Positions 14,397 through 22,465 of a stretch of 64,000 nucleotides of DNA are shown piece after piece. This stretch comes from Nonomuraea rubra. GTDB taxonomy: Bacteria > Actinomycetota > Actinomycetes > Streptosporangiales > Streptosporangiaceae. The stretch's first letter is position 1, and each line of letters begins with the position of its first letter. The translations under genes were made by a program, and so were the position numbers. The notes beneath the pieces were generated by a model. The model saw only the letters and a list, made by a program, of their open reading frames with translations, was not told where the DNA came from and ran no database searches. The DNA is taken from assembly GCF_014207985.1 (NCBI RefSeq), contig NZ_JACHMI010000001.1, forward strand, positions 4,819,001-4,883,000. The letters are read 5' to 3'.

Positions 14397-17168
14397 GTGA
14401 ACACACCGGAGGCGCCCGCCCGTATCGGCCACATCCCTGGCGGCGCGGGAAACGCGGTGGTCCGCGTCGCCGCACTGGCTCCCGCGGCCCTCGACGGGCT
14501 CCGCTCCCCGCGGCTCGCCGCGGCTCTCGACGGCGTGCTGGCCCGCCGCGACGGGCTCCGAGCGGAGGGACGCGCGATCGCCGACGCCCTCCATGCCGTC
14601 ATCGGCGGCCTGCCTCGCGACGACGTACGCCCCCGCGTCATCGGCCTCCGCCGGGCCCTGCACGCCGGTCGGCGGCCGGGCACCCGGGAGTGGACGCCGG
14701 AGATCGCCGGGCGGCTGCCGGCGGAGGTGTCGCGCAGGATCTCGGGCTGGCTGGACGGGGCCGCCGCGCTCGCCACTGCCGAGGACTCCCTCCCAGGCGT
14801 CCTCGCCGCCGCGCGGGAGTCGGGCCTGGACGCGCTGCTGAAGGCCGCGATGGACCCCGGGTTCCGGATCGCGCTCGGCGGCACGAGCCCCGTGCTCGCG
14901 GCCGAGCTGGAGAAATGGATCAGCGACCCGGCCAGGACCCCTCGGTCAGGGACCCTGACGACGGTGGCGCGCTACCTGGCGCGCGCCGCGACCAAGACCA
15001 GCCCGCTCAGCACGTTCACCACCAGCGGCCCCGTGGCGTGGCGAGCCGGCGGTCCCGCCGTCGAGGTGCGCCCGGTGGATCGGTCCGGCGTCTTCGAGCT
15101 CTCCTACTACCACCTCCGCGAGAGCATCGCCGGCTTCGTGGCGGAGCACGCGGCCGGGCGGGTGCCGCTCGCGCTCAACGCGTCGGCACAGCGCCTGGGG
15201 GACCAGGTCGTCTACCTCAGGGGGCTGGGAGTTCTCGGGCTGCTCGGCGGCGAACGTCACTGTGCCGTCCCCGCGCGGCCCTCCGTCCTCGCACTGATCG
15301 ATCAGCTCGGCGCGGCGCCGGGAGGGTTGCCCCGCCACGTACTCCGCGAACGCCTCACCGGCGGCGACGGCTCCCTGGACGGCGAGGTGGACGCCTTCCT
15401 CGATCACCTGCTCGACGCCGGGCTCATCGTGAGCGGGCTGCCGATCCCGCACCTCGACGACGTTCTCGCCGGATCCGCGGCGTGGTTGCGGGACTCGGGG
15501 GAGGCCGGCGCGTTGCCGGACGCGCTGGAGCGGGCGGCCGCCGCGCTCGCGGCGCGTCCGGCGATCGACGGCTCCGGCTCCTACCGGGCCCGCCGTGAGA
15601 CGGTGGCGGGCAGGCTGCGCGAGCTGGCCGGATTCGCCGTACCGGGCGGCCCGCACCACGCGATGTTCGCCTCGCTCACCACCGTCAACGTGCGCGACAC
15701 GGCGGTCACCCCGGCGCCGCCCGCCGTCTGCTCGGAACGCGCGTGGCGGCCGGTCGCCGAGGAGCTGGACCTGATCCGCCGGTGGATCGCGCCCTTCGCG
15801 CCCCACCTGCCGGCCAGGCTGGCGCTGACGGAGCTCTTCGGCGAGCGGCTGCGCCGGCGCGGCCCCGTCCCCGCGATCGTGTTCTACCGCGAGTACCAGC
15901 AGGCCGTGACGGCCGCGGACGAGGCCGGCGCCGAGCTGCGAGGCAGCGTGCTCGCACCGGCGGCGCGACATCCCGAGGACAGCGTGCTGGCCTCGGTGAG
16001 CCGGCTGAGCGACGTGATGACCTCCGCACTCGCGGCCCTGTCGCCCTACCCGCACCACGCCGCCGCCAAGAGCCCAGCCGCTGAGAGCCCCGCCACTGAG
16101 AGTCCCGTCACTGTGAGTCCCGTCACCGAGGGGCCTGCCGCCAGGAGGCCTGCCGGAGAGGTGGCCGTGCATCCCGGCGCCCTGCGCACGGCGGTCGCGA
16201 GCTACCCGCCCTGGGTGCCCGAAGTGCGGTCGATCAGCGCCTTCGTCCAGCCCGCCGGCACCGCCGGCGGCTTCCGGGCGGTGCTCAACGCGCTGGGCAC
16301 CGGATTCGGCTCGGTTCGCGCCCGCCTCGACCACCTGACCGGCGCACGGCGCGACGCCGGGCCGGCGGACCACGGAACCGGCCCGATCTACGCGGAGTTC
16401 GCGGGCCGGTTCGGCATCTCACTCAACGACCACCTGCGATGCCTCCCGTTCCACCTCGGCGGCACCCCGGGCCTGGCCGACCACGCGGACGGCGCCCGGC
16501 TGCGGATCGGCGACCTCGTCGTCCGCCTCGACGAGGAGACCGGCCTCCTCGCGCTGGCCACGACGCACGGCCGCGAGGTACGCGTCGTGCACACGGGCGC
16601 GGCCGCTCGAGAGTTCCTGCCCCCGTTCTCGCTCCTGCTGACGGTGTTGTCCGGCGAGACGCCGCCCCTCTCGGTCCTCCCACCACCGCACCCCTCCCGT
16701 ACGGCGCCGGTCGATCGGCGCTGCGACTGGCCGCGCCTGACCATCGGCTCGCTCGTCGCGGGACGGGCGCAGACCAGGTTCCCCGCGCAGAGCGTGCCGC
16801 TGCCCCGGACGGGGGAGGAGGAGGCCCGGTTCCTGCTGCGGCTCGCGGAATGGCGGCGCGCGGAGTGGATCCCCCGCCGGTGCTTCTTCCGCACCCGTTC
16901 CGCCCCGGAGGGCGTGGACGAGCGCCTGGCCAGGTCCGCGACGCCGTGGACCCGGACCCGCGAGAAGTGGCACAAGCCGATGTACCTCGACTTCGACAGC
17001 CCGCTGCTGGTGCGGGGGTTCGTCGCGGCGCTGCGCCGTCCCGGCACCGCGCTGGTGACGTTCGAGGAGGCACTGCCCGACCCGCTGGGCGGCGATCACC
17101 ACGTGGCCGAGCTGGTCCTCGACGTCACCGCCGGTTCGAGGCCCTGGACTCCGTCCCCTCACGCGTGA
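14397..17168 (+). CDS. Lantibiotic dehydratase-type glutamylating enzyme (TbtB-like, LanB N-terminal domain)
   Basis: A 923-residue protein matching the N-terminal glutamylation domain of class I lantibiotic dehydratases, with the typical YLARAATKTSPLSTFTTSG segment at about residues 197-215 and MFASLTTVNVRDTAV further on. In split thiopeptide systems this enzyme transfers glutamate from Glu-tRNA to Ser/Thr of the core; a separate small SpaB_C protein then eliminates it. There is no C-terminal SpaB_C domain here, which fits the two stand-alone genes at 4977 and 5855. The GTG at 14397 follows AAGGGAGAA. An SPATE/SPVTE low-complexity stretch is encoded by tandem 15-bp repeats (16071-16160). The last 44 bases overlap the convergent regulator gene. 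Confidence 0.92.
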   Translation: MNTPEAPARIGHIPGGAGNAVVRVAALAPAALDGLRSPRLAAALDGVLARRDGLRAEGRAIADALHAVIGGLPRDDVRPRVIGLRRALHAGRRPGTREWTPEIAGRLPAEVSRRISGWLDGAAALATAEDSLPGVLAAARESGLDALLKAAMDPGFRIALGGTSPVLAAELEKWISDPARTPRSGTLTTVARYLARAATKTSPLSTFTTSGPVAWRAGGPAVEVRPVDRSGVFELSYYHLRESIAGFVAEHAAGRVPLALNASAQRLGDQVVYLRGLGVLGLLGGERHCAVPARPSVLALIDQLGAAPGGLPRHVLRERLTGGDGSLDGEVDAFLDHLLDAGLIVSGLPIPHLDDVLAGSAAWLRDSGEAGALPDALERAAAALAARPAIDGSGSYRARRETVAGRLRELAGFAVPGGPHHAMFASLTTVNVRDTAVTPAPPAVCSERAWRPVAEELDLIRRWIAPFAPHLPARLALTELFGERLRRRGPVPAIVFYREYQQAVTAADEAGAELRGSVLAPAARHPEDSVLASVSRLSDVMTSALAALSPYPHHAAAKSPAAESPATESPVTVSPVTEGPAARRPAGEVAVHPGALRTAVASYPPWVPEVRSISAFVQPAGTAGGFRAVLNALGTGFGSVRARLDHLTGARRDAGPADHGTGPIYAEFAGRFGISLNDHLRCLPFHLGGTPGLADHADGARLRIGDLVVRLDEETGLLALATTHGREVRVVHTGAAAREFLPPFSLLLTVLSGETPPLSVLPPPHPSRTAPVDRRCDWPRLTIGSLVAGRAQTRFPAQSVPLPRTGEEEARFLLRLAEWRRAEWIPRRCFFRTRSAPEGVDERLARSATPWTRTREKWHKPMYLDFDSPLLVRGFVAALRRPGTALVTFEEALPDPLGGDHHVAELVLDVTAGSRPWTPSPHA
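16071..16160 (+). repeat. Imperfect 15-bp tandem repeat inside the LanB-type gene
   Basis: Six consecutive 15-base units, the clearest being the four from 16071 to 16130, each encode a pentapeptide of the type SPATE, SPVTV or SPVTE. The unit length keeps the frame, so copy number could vary without inactivating the enzyme. The stretch is a Ser/Pro/Thr/Glu-rich linker between conserved parts. Confidence 0.8.
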
Positions 17169-20100
17169 GCCGGGCGTCCAGCGCTCGCACGCCGTGCTCG
17201 TGCGCGATCCCGCGGAACAGCTCGCGGGCCTCCTCCCAGACGGCCCTGGCCGTCTGGTGGTCGCCGGCGGCGTCGTGGGCGTCGCCGAGGGCGCGCAGCG
17301 TCCGCGCCAGGTAGGGGATCGAGCCGCGGGTCCGCCACACCCGGACCGAGCGGTCGAGGGTGGCGATGGCGGCGGGCAGGTCTCCCTCGGCCAGGTCCAG
17401 CTGCCCGAGCACGCTGAGCGAGTCGGCGAGGTAGTGGCCGAAGTTGCCGCTCTCGCTGTAGGCCAGCGCCAGCTCGGCGGTCGCCCTGGCCCGCTCGTCC
17501 CCGACCGTGGCGTACAGCTTCGACAGGTAGAGCAGGGAGAACGTCTCCTGATAGCGGTAGTTCAGCCGCCGCGCCATGCCCAGGGACCTCTCCAGCAGTT
17601 CCTGGCCGCCCGCGAAGTCACCGGAGAACGCCTTCGCCGCGCCGAGGAACTGGGTGATCGTCGTGGTGTAGTGCACGTTGCCGAGGGCCTCGGCGACCTT
17701 CGTGGCCTGCTCCAGGACCGCGTGCGCCGCCTCCGGGTCGTCCTCGCCGTGGATGATCGCCAGCACGTGATAGGCCCGTGCCTGGCCGCCGAGGTAGCCC
17801 GCGTCGGCGGCCGTCCGCAGGGCGTGCTCCGCCAGGGCGAGCGCCTGCGCGCCGCCGTTCCCGTCGGCCGTCAGGCTCCAGGCCAGGGTCGCCAGGGCGT
17901 CGGCCATGCCGACCGGGTCGTTCAGCGTGGTGAACAGGTCGAGGAGCTGCGAGGCGCCGGCCCGCATCCGGGTCATCGCCGGTCCGGGGCCCGCCGGCGA
18001 GCTCCAGGTGGTGACCTCCAGGAGGCCGCGCATCAGCACGGCCTCGCCCTGCATGTCGCCGGTCTCGCGGCAGAGCGCGAGCGCCTGCTCGTGCATGCGC
18101 TGCCAGCCGTCGTACAGGCCGCGCACGTTGAGGTAGGTCTCGGTGGACCCGGCGAGGTCCCAGGCGAGCTGGGTCAGGCGGGCCTCGCACGCCTGGGCCA
18201 CCCCCGCCATGAGCGCGGCGTGCTCGGCGCCGAACCAGGCCATCGGGTCGGCCAGCAGCGGGCCGGAGACGGCGGCGGGCAGCCGCCAGCGCGGCGCGCG
18301 GCTGTGCATGAGGGCGTAGCAGGGGCCGGGGACGTGCTCCGCCGCGGCCTCCGCCAGCGCCAGCCACGCGCCCAGGGCCCGCTGGAGCGCGGCCCGGCGC
18401 TCGGGTTCCGAGTCCTCGCGCTGCGCCCGCTCGCGCGCGTACAACCGGATCAGGTCGTGGAACCGGTAGCGGAGCCCGCCCGTCTCGTCCGTCCCGGTGA
18501 GGTTCAGCAGGTGGGCGTCGACCAGGTTCTCGATCTCGCGTTCCGCCTGCCGTACCGGGACGTCCAGGAGGGCCGCGACCGCCCAGGAGGCGAAGTCGGG
18601 CGCGTCGAGCAGGCCGGCGAGCCGGAAGGCCCGCTGCGTGCCCGCGGGCAACATCCGGTAGCTCATCTCGAAGCCCGCGCGGACGTCGAGGTCGCCGGCC
18701 ACCAGCTCGTCCAGCCGGTGCCGCTCCTCGCCGAGGACGCCGGCGAGGTGGGCCAGGCTCCACTGCCTCCTGCCGAGGAGCCTGGCCGCCGAGATGCGGA
18801 CCGCCAGCGGGACCCGGCCGCACAGCCGGGTGATCTCCAGAGCCGCGCTCGGGTCGTCCTGGACGCGTTCGTCGCCGACGATCCGTCTCAGCAGGTCCAT
18901 GGCCTGCCCGGACGGCAGGACGTCGAGTTCCAGCAGGCTCGCGCCCTCGAGGCCGACCAGCCGGACCCGTCCGGTGAGCAGCACGGCCGTGCCCGACGCG
19001 CCGGGCAGCAGCGGCCGCACCTGCTTCTCCCCGGCGACGTTGTCGAGCAGGATGAGGATCCTGCGTCCTGCCAGGCAGCTCCGGTAGAGCGCCACGCGTT
19101 CTTCCAGGGATTCCGGAATGCCGGTGGGGCTGACGCCCAGCGCGAACAGGAACCGGCTGAGCACGTCCTCCGTTCGGGCGGGCTCAGCCGAGGCGCCGCG
19201 CAGGTCCGCGTAGAGCTGGCCGTCGGGGAACCGGTCCGCGATCCGGTGCGCGACGTGCACGGCGAGCGTGGTCTTGCCCAGGCCACCCAGGCCCGCGACG
19301 CTGGCCATGGCGACGGTGCCCGGCTGCGGCCTGGTGAGCGCCCCGGTGAGGTACGCCACCTCGTCGTCCCTGCCCGTGAAGTCCGCGATGTCCGGCGGTA
19401 ACTCGGCGGGGGTGGGAGCCGCCTGAGGCTCGTGCACCGGGTGCGCGTCCCGTACCCGCTCGCCCGGATCGGGGCCCGGTTCGTCCCGTGGGGCACCGGT
19501 GACCGTCGCCGTGGCGCGGGGGACGAGGTCGAGCGAGGGGTCCTGGGTGAGGATGCGCTGGTGCAAGTCGTGCAGCTCTTCGGCCGGGTCCAGGCCGGTC
19601 TCCTCGATCAGGGTCCTGCGGGCCCGCGTGTACTCGGCGAGCGCGTCCGCCCGCCGGCCACAGCGGTACAGCGCCAGCATCAGCTGCGCGCGCAGCCGCT
19701 CCCGCAGCGGGTACTCGGCGGTGAGCGCGGTCAGCTCGCCCAGCAGCCCGGCGTGGCGCCCCAGTCTCAGGTCCACGGCGATCCGCGACTGCAGGACCGA
19801 CAGGCGGACCTCGTCCAGCCGCGAAGCCTCCGCGGCCAGCATCGGCACATCGGTCATGCCGACGAACGCGGGCCCGCGCCACAGGCTCAGCGCCTCGTGC
19901 AGGCGGCGGGTGGCCTCCTCCGGGTCGCCGGCGGCCTCCACCGCCTGCCCTGATCCGGCCAGGCTCTCGAACCTCGCCGCGTCCAGCTCGTCCCCGGCCA
20001 CCGGCACCAGATAGCCGGAGCCCTGCCGCACCACGAGAGCGGGGTCGCCCAGGTGCCGCCGCAGCCGGTGGACGTAGGTCTGCACGTTCTTGGTGGCGCT

Positions 20101-20268
20101 CTTGGGAGGGGTGTTCCCCCAGAGCGCCACGACAAGCTGATCTTCCGAAACAGGGTAACCCGCCTGGCACAGCAGAACCGCCAGCAGCACCTGCGCCTTG
20201 GGCGTGCCCAGGTCGAGCTGCTCGCCGTCTCGCCGTACCGTCAGCGGACCAAGTATCCCGAACTCCAT
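17125..20268 (-). CDS. SARP/AfsR-type transcriptional regulator (BTAD, NB-ARC, TPR)
   Basis: A 1047-residue regulator. Residues 1-90 are an OmpR-like DNA-binding domain (MEFGILGPLTVRRDGEQLDL, LWGNTPPKSATKNVQTYVHR). About 95-245 is the bacterial transcriptional activation domain. From about 310 an NB-ARC ATPase begins, with Walker A GLGGLGKTTLAVHV at about 325. The C-terminal 400 residues are TPR-like helical repeats. The reading frame extends to 20562, but homology begins at MEFGILG and GAGGGGGCG precedes that ATG, so 20268 is chosen. It is convergent with the last thiopeptide gene, overlapping by 44 bases. As the only cluster-linked regulator it is the likely pathway activator, acting at the heptamer repeats near 4877 and 20419. 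Confidence 0.92.
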   Translation of the reverse strand: MEFGILGPLTVRRDGEQLDLGTPKAQVLLAVLLCQAGYPVSEDQLVVALWGNTPPKSATKNVQTYVHRLRRHLGDPALVVRQGSGYLVPVAGDELDAARFESLAGSGQAVEAAGDPEEATRRLHEALSLWRGPAFVGMTDVPMLAAEASRLDEVRLSVLQSRIAVDLRLGRHAGLLGELTALTAEYPLRERLRAQLMLALYRCGRRADALAEYTRARRTLIEETGLDPAEELHDLHQRILTQDPSLDLVPRATATVTGAPRDEPGPDPGERVRDAHPVHEPQAAPTPAELPPDIADFTGRDDEVAYLTGALTRPQPGTVAMASVAGLGGLGKTTLAVHVAHRIADRFPDGQLYADLRGASAEPARTEDVLSRFLFALGVSPTGIPESLEERVALYRSCLAGRRILILLDNVAGEKQVRPLLPGASGTAVLLTGRVRLVGLEGASLLELDVLPSGQAMDLLRRIVGDERVQDDPSAALEITRLCGRVPLAVRISAARLLGRRQWSLAHLAGVLGEERHRLDELVAGDLDVRAGFEMSYRMLPAGTQRAFRLAGLLDAPDFASWAVAALLDVPVRQAEREIENLVDAHLLNLTGTDETGGLRYRFHDLIRLYARERAQREDSEPERRAALQRALGAWLALAEAAAEHVPGPCYALMHSRAPRWRLPAAVSGPLLADPMAWFGAEHAALMAGVAQACEARLTQLAWDLAGSTETYLNVRGLYDGWQRMHEQALALCRETGDMQGEAVLMRGLLEVTTWSSPAGPGPAMTRMRAGASQLLDLFTTLNDPVGMADALATLAWSLTADGNGGAQALALAEHALRTAADAGYLGGQARAYHVLAIIHGEDDPEAAHAVLEQATKVAEALGNVHYTTTITQFLGAAKAFSGDFAGGQELLERSLGMARRLNYRYQETFSLLYLSKLYATVGDERARATAELALAYSESGNFGHYLADSLSVLGQLDLAEGDLPAAIATLDRSVRVWRTRGSIPYLARTLRALGDAHDAAGDHQTARAVWEEARELFRGIAHEHGVRALDARLTREGTESRASNRR

Positions 20269-20411
20269 CGCGCCCCCTCGGCTGGGAGGCACTGTAAACC
20301 CGGACGGCCTGCTCCGCTGGCGCTCTGGGTGAAGAAACGATTGCGAATCCTGCCCGCCCCGGGCCCTGGCGACCCCCGCTCCGGCCTGCGATCCGGCGAA
20401 GATCCACGGTG

Positions 20412-20462
20412 ACCAGGCGTATTCCCCGCGTATTCCACGGTGCTTCCGGCGCGTGCGACGAT
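20412..20462 (+). promoter_or_regulatory. Second putative SARP operator, before the small secreted genes
   Basis: Heptamers GTATTCC (20419-20425), GTATTCC (20430-20436) and TGCTTCC (20441-20447) lie at 11-bp pitch, then 9 bases, then GACGAT (20457-20462) as a -10-like element, 44 bases before the ATG at 20507. The geometry and the CCGGCGC-N2-GC-N-ACG block match the site at 4868-4920 in the same orientation, so it points at the plus-strand secreted genes. It could also serve autoregulation of the divergent SARP gene, whose start is about 150 bases to the left. Confidence 0.65.
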
Positions 20463-20506
20463 CACGCTCGCTGTGGGCCGATCTCCGTCCGGGAGAAAGA
20501 GGAACG

Positions 20507-20875
20507 ATGAACCCGCTCAGAACGATCACAGTCGGCGTCGCCGCGGCGGTGGCGAGCGTCATTCTCGCGCAACCCGCCCTGGCGGCGAGTTTCCAACGGG
20601 ACGTCGGAGACGGCGTCGTCCGCTACGCCGACCCCACCAACGAGCTCTGCGTCCGGGCGGACGACACCACGGGGACGGCCTGGGTCGAGGTGACCGTGAC
20701 CCGCCCCGGTGTGATCGGAATCCCCATCGTCATCAGGGACGACAATGTCCGGCACCCGGGCGCCACCTGCGCGGTGCTCGCCGCCTTCGAGGACACGACC
20801 TACCGGGTCGACTACGAGAGCTACTGGAGCGGGCGGGGCACCGTCCTGCGCGGGACCTTCCGCTTCGTCAACTGA
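20507..20875 (+). CDS. Small secreted protein of unknown function (SARP-linked)
   Basis: A 122-residue protein with a Sec signal peptide: NPLRTITVGVAAAVASVI, then AQPALA-ASF, cleavage expected after about residue 26-27. The mature part of about 95 residues has two cysteines that could form one disulfide and looks beta-rich. I do not recognise the family. GAGAAAGAGGAACG before the ATG at 20507 decides the start. The gene lies directly downstream of the second heptamer-repeat site, which ties it to the thiopeptide regulator. It is followed 27 bases later by another small secreted protein, so the two are probably co-transcribed. Confidence 0.75.
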   Translation: MNPLRTITVGVAAAVASVILAQPALAASFQRDVGDGVVRYADPTNELCVRADDTTGTAWVEVTVTRPGVIGIPIVIRDDNVRHPGATCAVLAAFEDTTYRVDYESYWSGRGTVLRGTFRFVN

Positions 20876-20902
20876 CGCCACCGATCACAGGAAGGATCTC
20901 CC

Positions 20903-21352
20903 TTGAAGAAGTACCTGAGGGCCGCCCTCGTGGCCACGGTCGCCGCGGGAACCCTGCTCGCCGGAGCGATGCCGGCCCAGGCTTCCAACCGCGACAACTG
21001 CCGCGGGAACGTCTCCAGCATCTACACCAGCGGCTCCGCCGTCGTCGCCTCGTACGTGGTGGTGTGCGACCGGGTCCAGGACCGCATCATCGTCTCGGCG
21101 GACGTCACCCGCCACGTCTACCCGGTGCCTTCCGTACGCCGCCAGAAGACCTGTAACAACACCACCAGGTGCAGCGTCCAGCCGCGGATCTCCAACCCCG
21201 CAGGCAGGCAGCTGTTCTCCGGAGCGGTCTTCGCCGCGGTCGCCAGGCGAGGCAGCCACATGGTGGGATGCGGCTACGTGGCGGGCATCCTGAGCGGCGG
21301 CCTGAGCCTGGACGGGCTCATGACGTGCAGGAGCGCGGACGAGTTCCACTGA
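20903..21352 (+). CDS. Small secreted Cys-rich protein of unknown function (SARP-linked)
   Basis: A 149-residue protein with signal peptide KKYLRAALVATVAAGTLLAG followed by AMPAQA-SNRD. The mature part has six cysteines, enough for three disulfides, and a hydrophobic Gly-rich stretch (VGCGYVAGILSGGLSLDG) near the end. The start is TTG at 20903, with AGGAAGGA ending seven bases before it. I do not recognise the family. It sits in a probable two-gene unit with 20507-20875, under the putative SARP site. A role in tolerating, binding or activating the thiopeptide at the cell surface is conceivable but not shown by the sequence. Confidence 0.75.
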   Translation: MKKYLRAALVATVAAGTLLAGAMPAQASNRDNCRGNVSSIYTSGSAVVASYVVVCDRVQDRIIVSADVTRHVYPVPSVRRQKTCNNTTRCSVQPRISNPAGRQLFSGAVFAAVARRGSHMVGCGYVAGILSGGLSLDGLMTCRSADEFH

Positions 21353-21370
21353 CCTGCCCGCTCGCCGGCG

Positions 21371-21443
21371 TCGCGCTGAGCAGGCGGTCAGCAGCAGGGT
21401 CGGCAGCAGGGTCAGCAGCCCACTCGCCGGCTGCTCAGCGCGA
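21371..21443. terminator. Long inverted repeat between convergent genes
   Basis: TCGCGCTGAGCAG (21371-21383) and its exact reverse complement CTGCTCAGCGCGA (21431-21443) are separated by 47 bases that contain a short repeated GCAGCAGGGTC. The right arm overlaps the 3' end of the minus-strand gene at 21412. The position between convergent genes fits a bidirectional transcript-end structure. Confidence 0.5.
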
Positions 21444-22197
21444 GGTCGTCCATCCACACGTCGTAGCCGGCGGGGGCCGGGTTGGCCTGGTAGAGCTGCC
21501 AGCCCAGCTTGACCGTGTCGAACCGCGGGAAGACGAAGTCCACCGGGTTGCCGCCGTGCTCCCGGGTGGACACGGTCAGCTCCGGCTTGGCCACCCCGTC
21601 GAACCACAACGAGATGCGGTTGTCGGCGGCGTCCATGCGCCACTCCACGCAGGTCCAGGTCCCGGCGACGGAGGGTGCGGTGGTGCGCCAGTTCGTCCAG
21701 TCCCCGGTGGGGCCGCCGTCCGCGCCGACGCCCCAGTACGCGGCGCCCCCGTGGGGCGGCGGGGCGTACTGGCCGCCGAGCGGGCGGACGATCTCGGGCC
21801 CGTCGCCGGTCGCCTCGACCAGCGTGTAGTGCGCCCAGTCCGGCGCGGACGGGAACGCGGCCACCCGCAGCCGTACGCGCCCGTAGAAGCTGTTGCCCGG
21901 CGCGGCGAAGTCGTCCACCTTCAGGAACGCGCGGCCGTTGCCCTCGGTGTGCACCCGCAGCACCTTCTGCCCCCGCCGCCCGCGCTCGACGGTGAGCGTG
22001 CCGTGCTCGGTGTCGATGCCCCAGCGCAGGCTGCTCGCCCCGCCGACGGGCATGGACTGGAAGTCCTCGCAGAACAGCAGGTCCGCCTTCGCGCACGTAC
22101 GGGCGTCCGGCTGCGCCGACGCGGCGGAGGCCGCCGGAACGGCCGTCAGCGGCACCATCAGCAAGGACACAACGGCGCGGGCCGGCCAGGTACGCAC
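21412..22197 (-). CDS. Secreted Cip1-like / concanavalin-fold protein
   Basis: A 261-residue exported protein: signal peptide RTWPARAVVSLLMVPLTAVP with cleavage after ASA, then a mature domain starting LLFCEDFQSMPVG. The pattern E-D-F at the beginning, long beta strands, and WTNWRTTAPSVAGTWTCVEW in the middle resemble actinomycete Cip1-like carbohydrate-binding or lyase proteins with a jelly-roll fold. Paired cysteines occur at both ends. The start is GTG at 22197 with AAAGGGAG upstream. It probably acts outside the cell on polysaccharide; catalytic activity is not established for the family. It is convergent with the SARP-linked secreted genes. Confidence 0.65.
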   Translation of the reverse strand: MRTWPARAVVSLLMVPLTAVPAASAASAQPDARTCAKADLLFCEDFQSMPVGGASSLRWGIDTEHGTLTVERGRRGQKVLRVHTEGNGRAFLKVDDFAAPGNSFYGRVRLRVAAFPSAPDWAHYTLVEATGDGPEIVRPLGGQYAPPPHGGAAYWGVGADGGPTGDWTNWRTTAPSVAGTWTCVEWRMDAADNRISLWFDGVAKPELTVSTREHGGNPVDFVFPRFDTVKLGWQLYQANPAPAGYDVWMDDLALSSRRVGC

Positions 22198-22465
22198 GAC
22201 GACTCCCTTTGACGTGGATGCGGGTGAGCGGCAGTAACGTACGCCATCCGGCGTCCAGAGGAGGGCTCCCGGCGCCGGCGGCCGGCAACGGTGCTGGTGG
22301 GAGGGTCGCGGCGGGAGAAACTTTCAGCGGGGAGCCGCCGCGGGGCCCGGCGGCGGTACGCCGGTGCGGGCCAGTTGCCTGGCCGGTCACGATCCGGGTG
22401 ACCGCTCCGGTCTTACAGGCGGGTGGACCCCTTCGAAGTCCCGGAGAACGAAGAAGGTCGAAGCA

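Noticed and set aside
16071..16160. CRISPR array
   Set aside because: The repeat is 15-bp, contiguous, in frame and inside a coding sequence; there are no spacers or cas genes.
20269..20562. N-terminal extension of the SARP regulator by 98 residues
   Set aside because: The extension has no domain similarity and covers the promoter region and operator; homology begins at MEFGILG with a good ribosome site.
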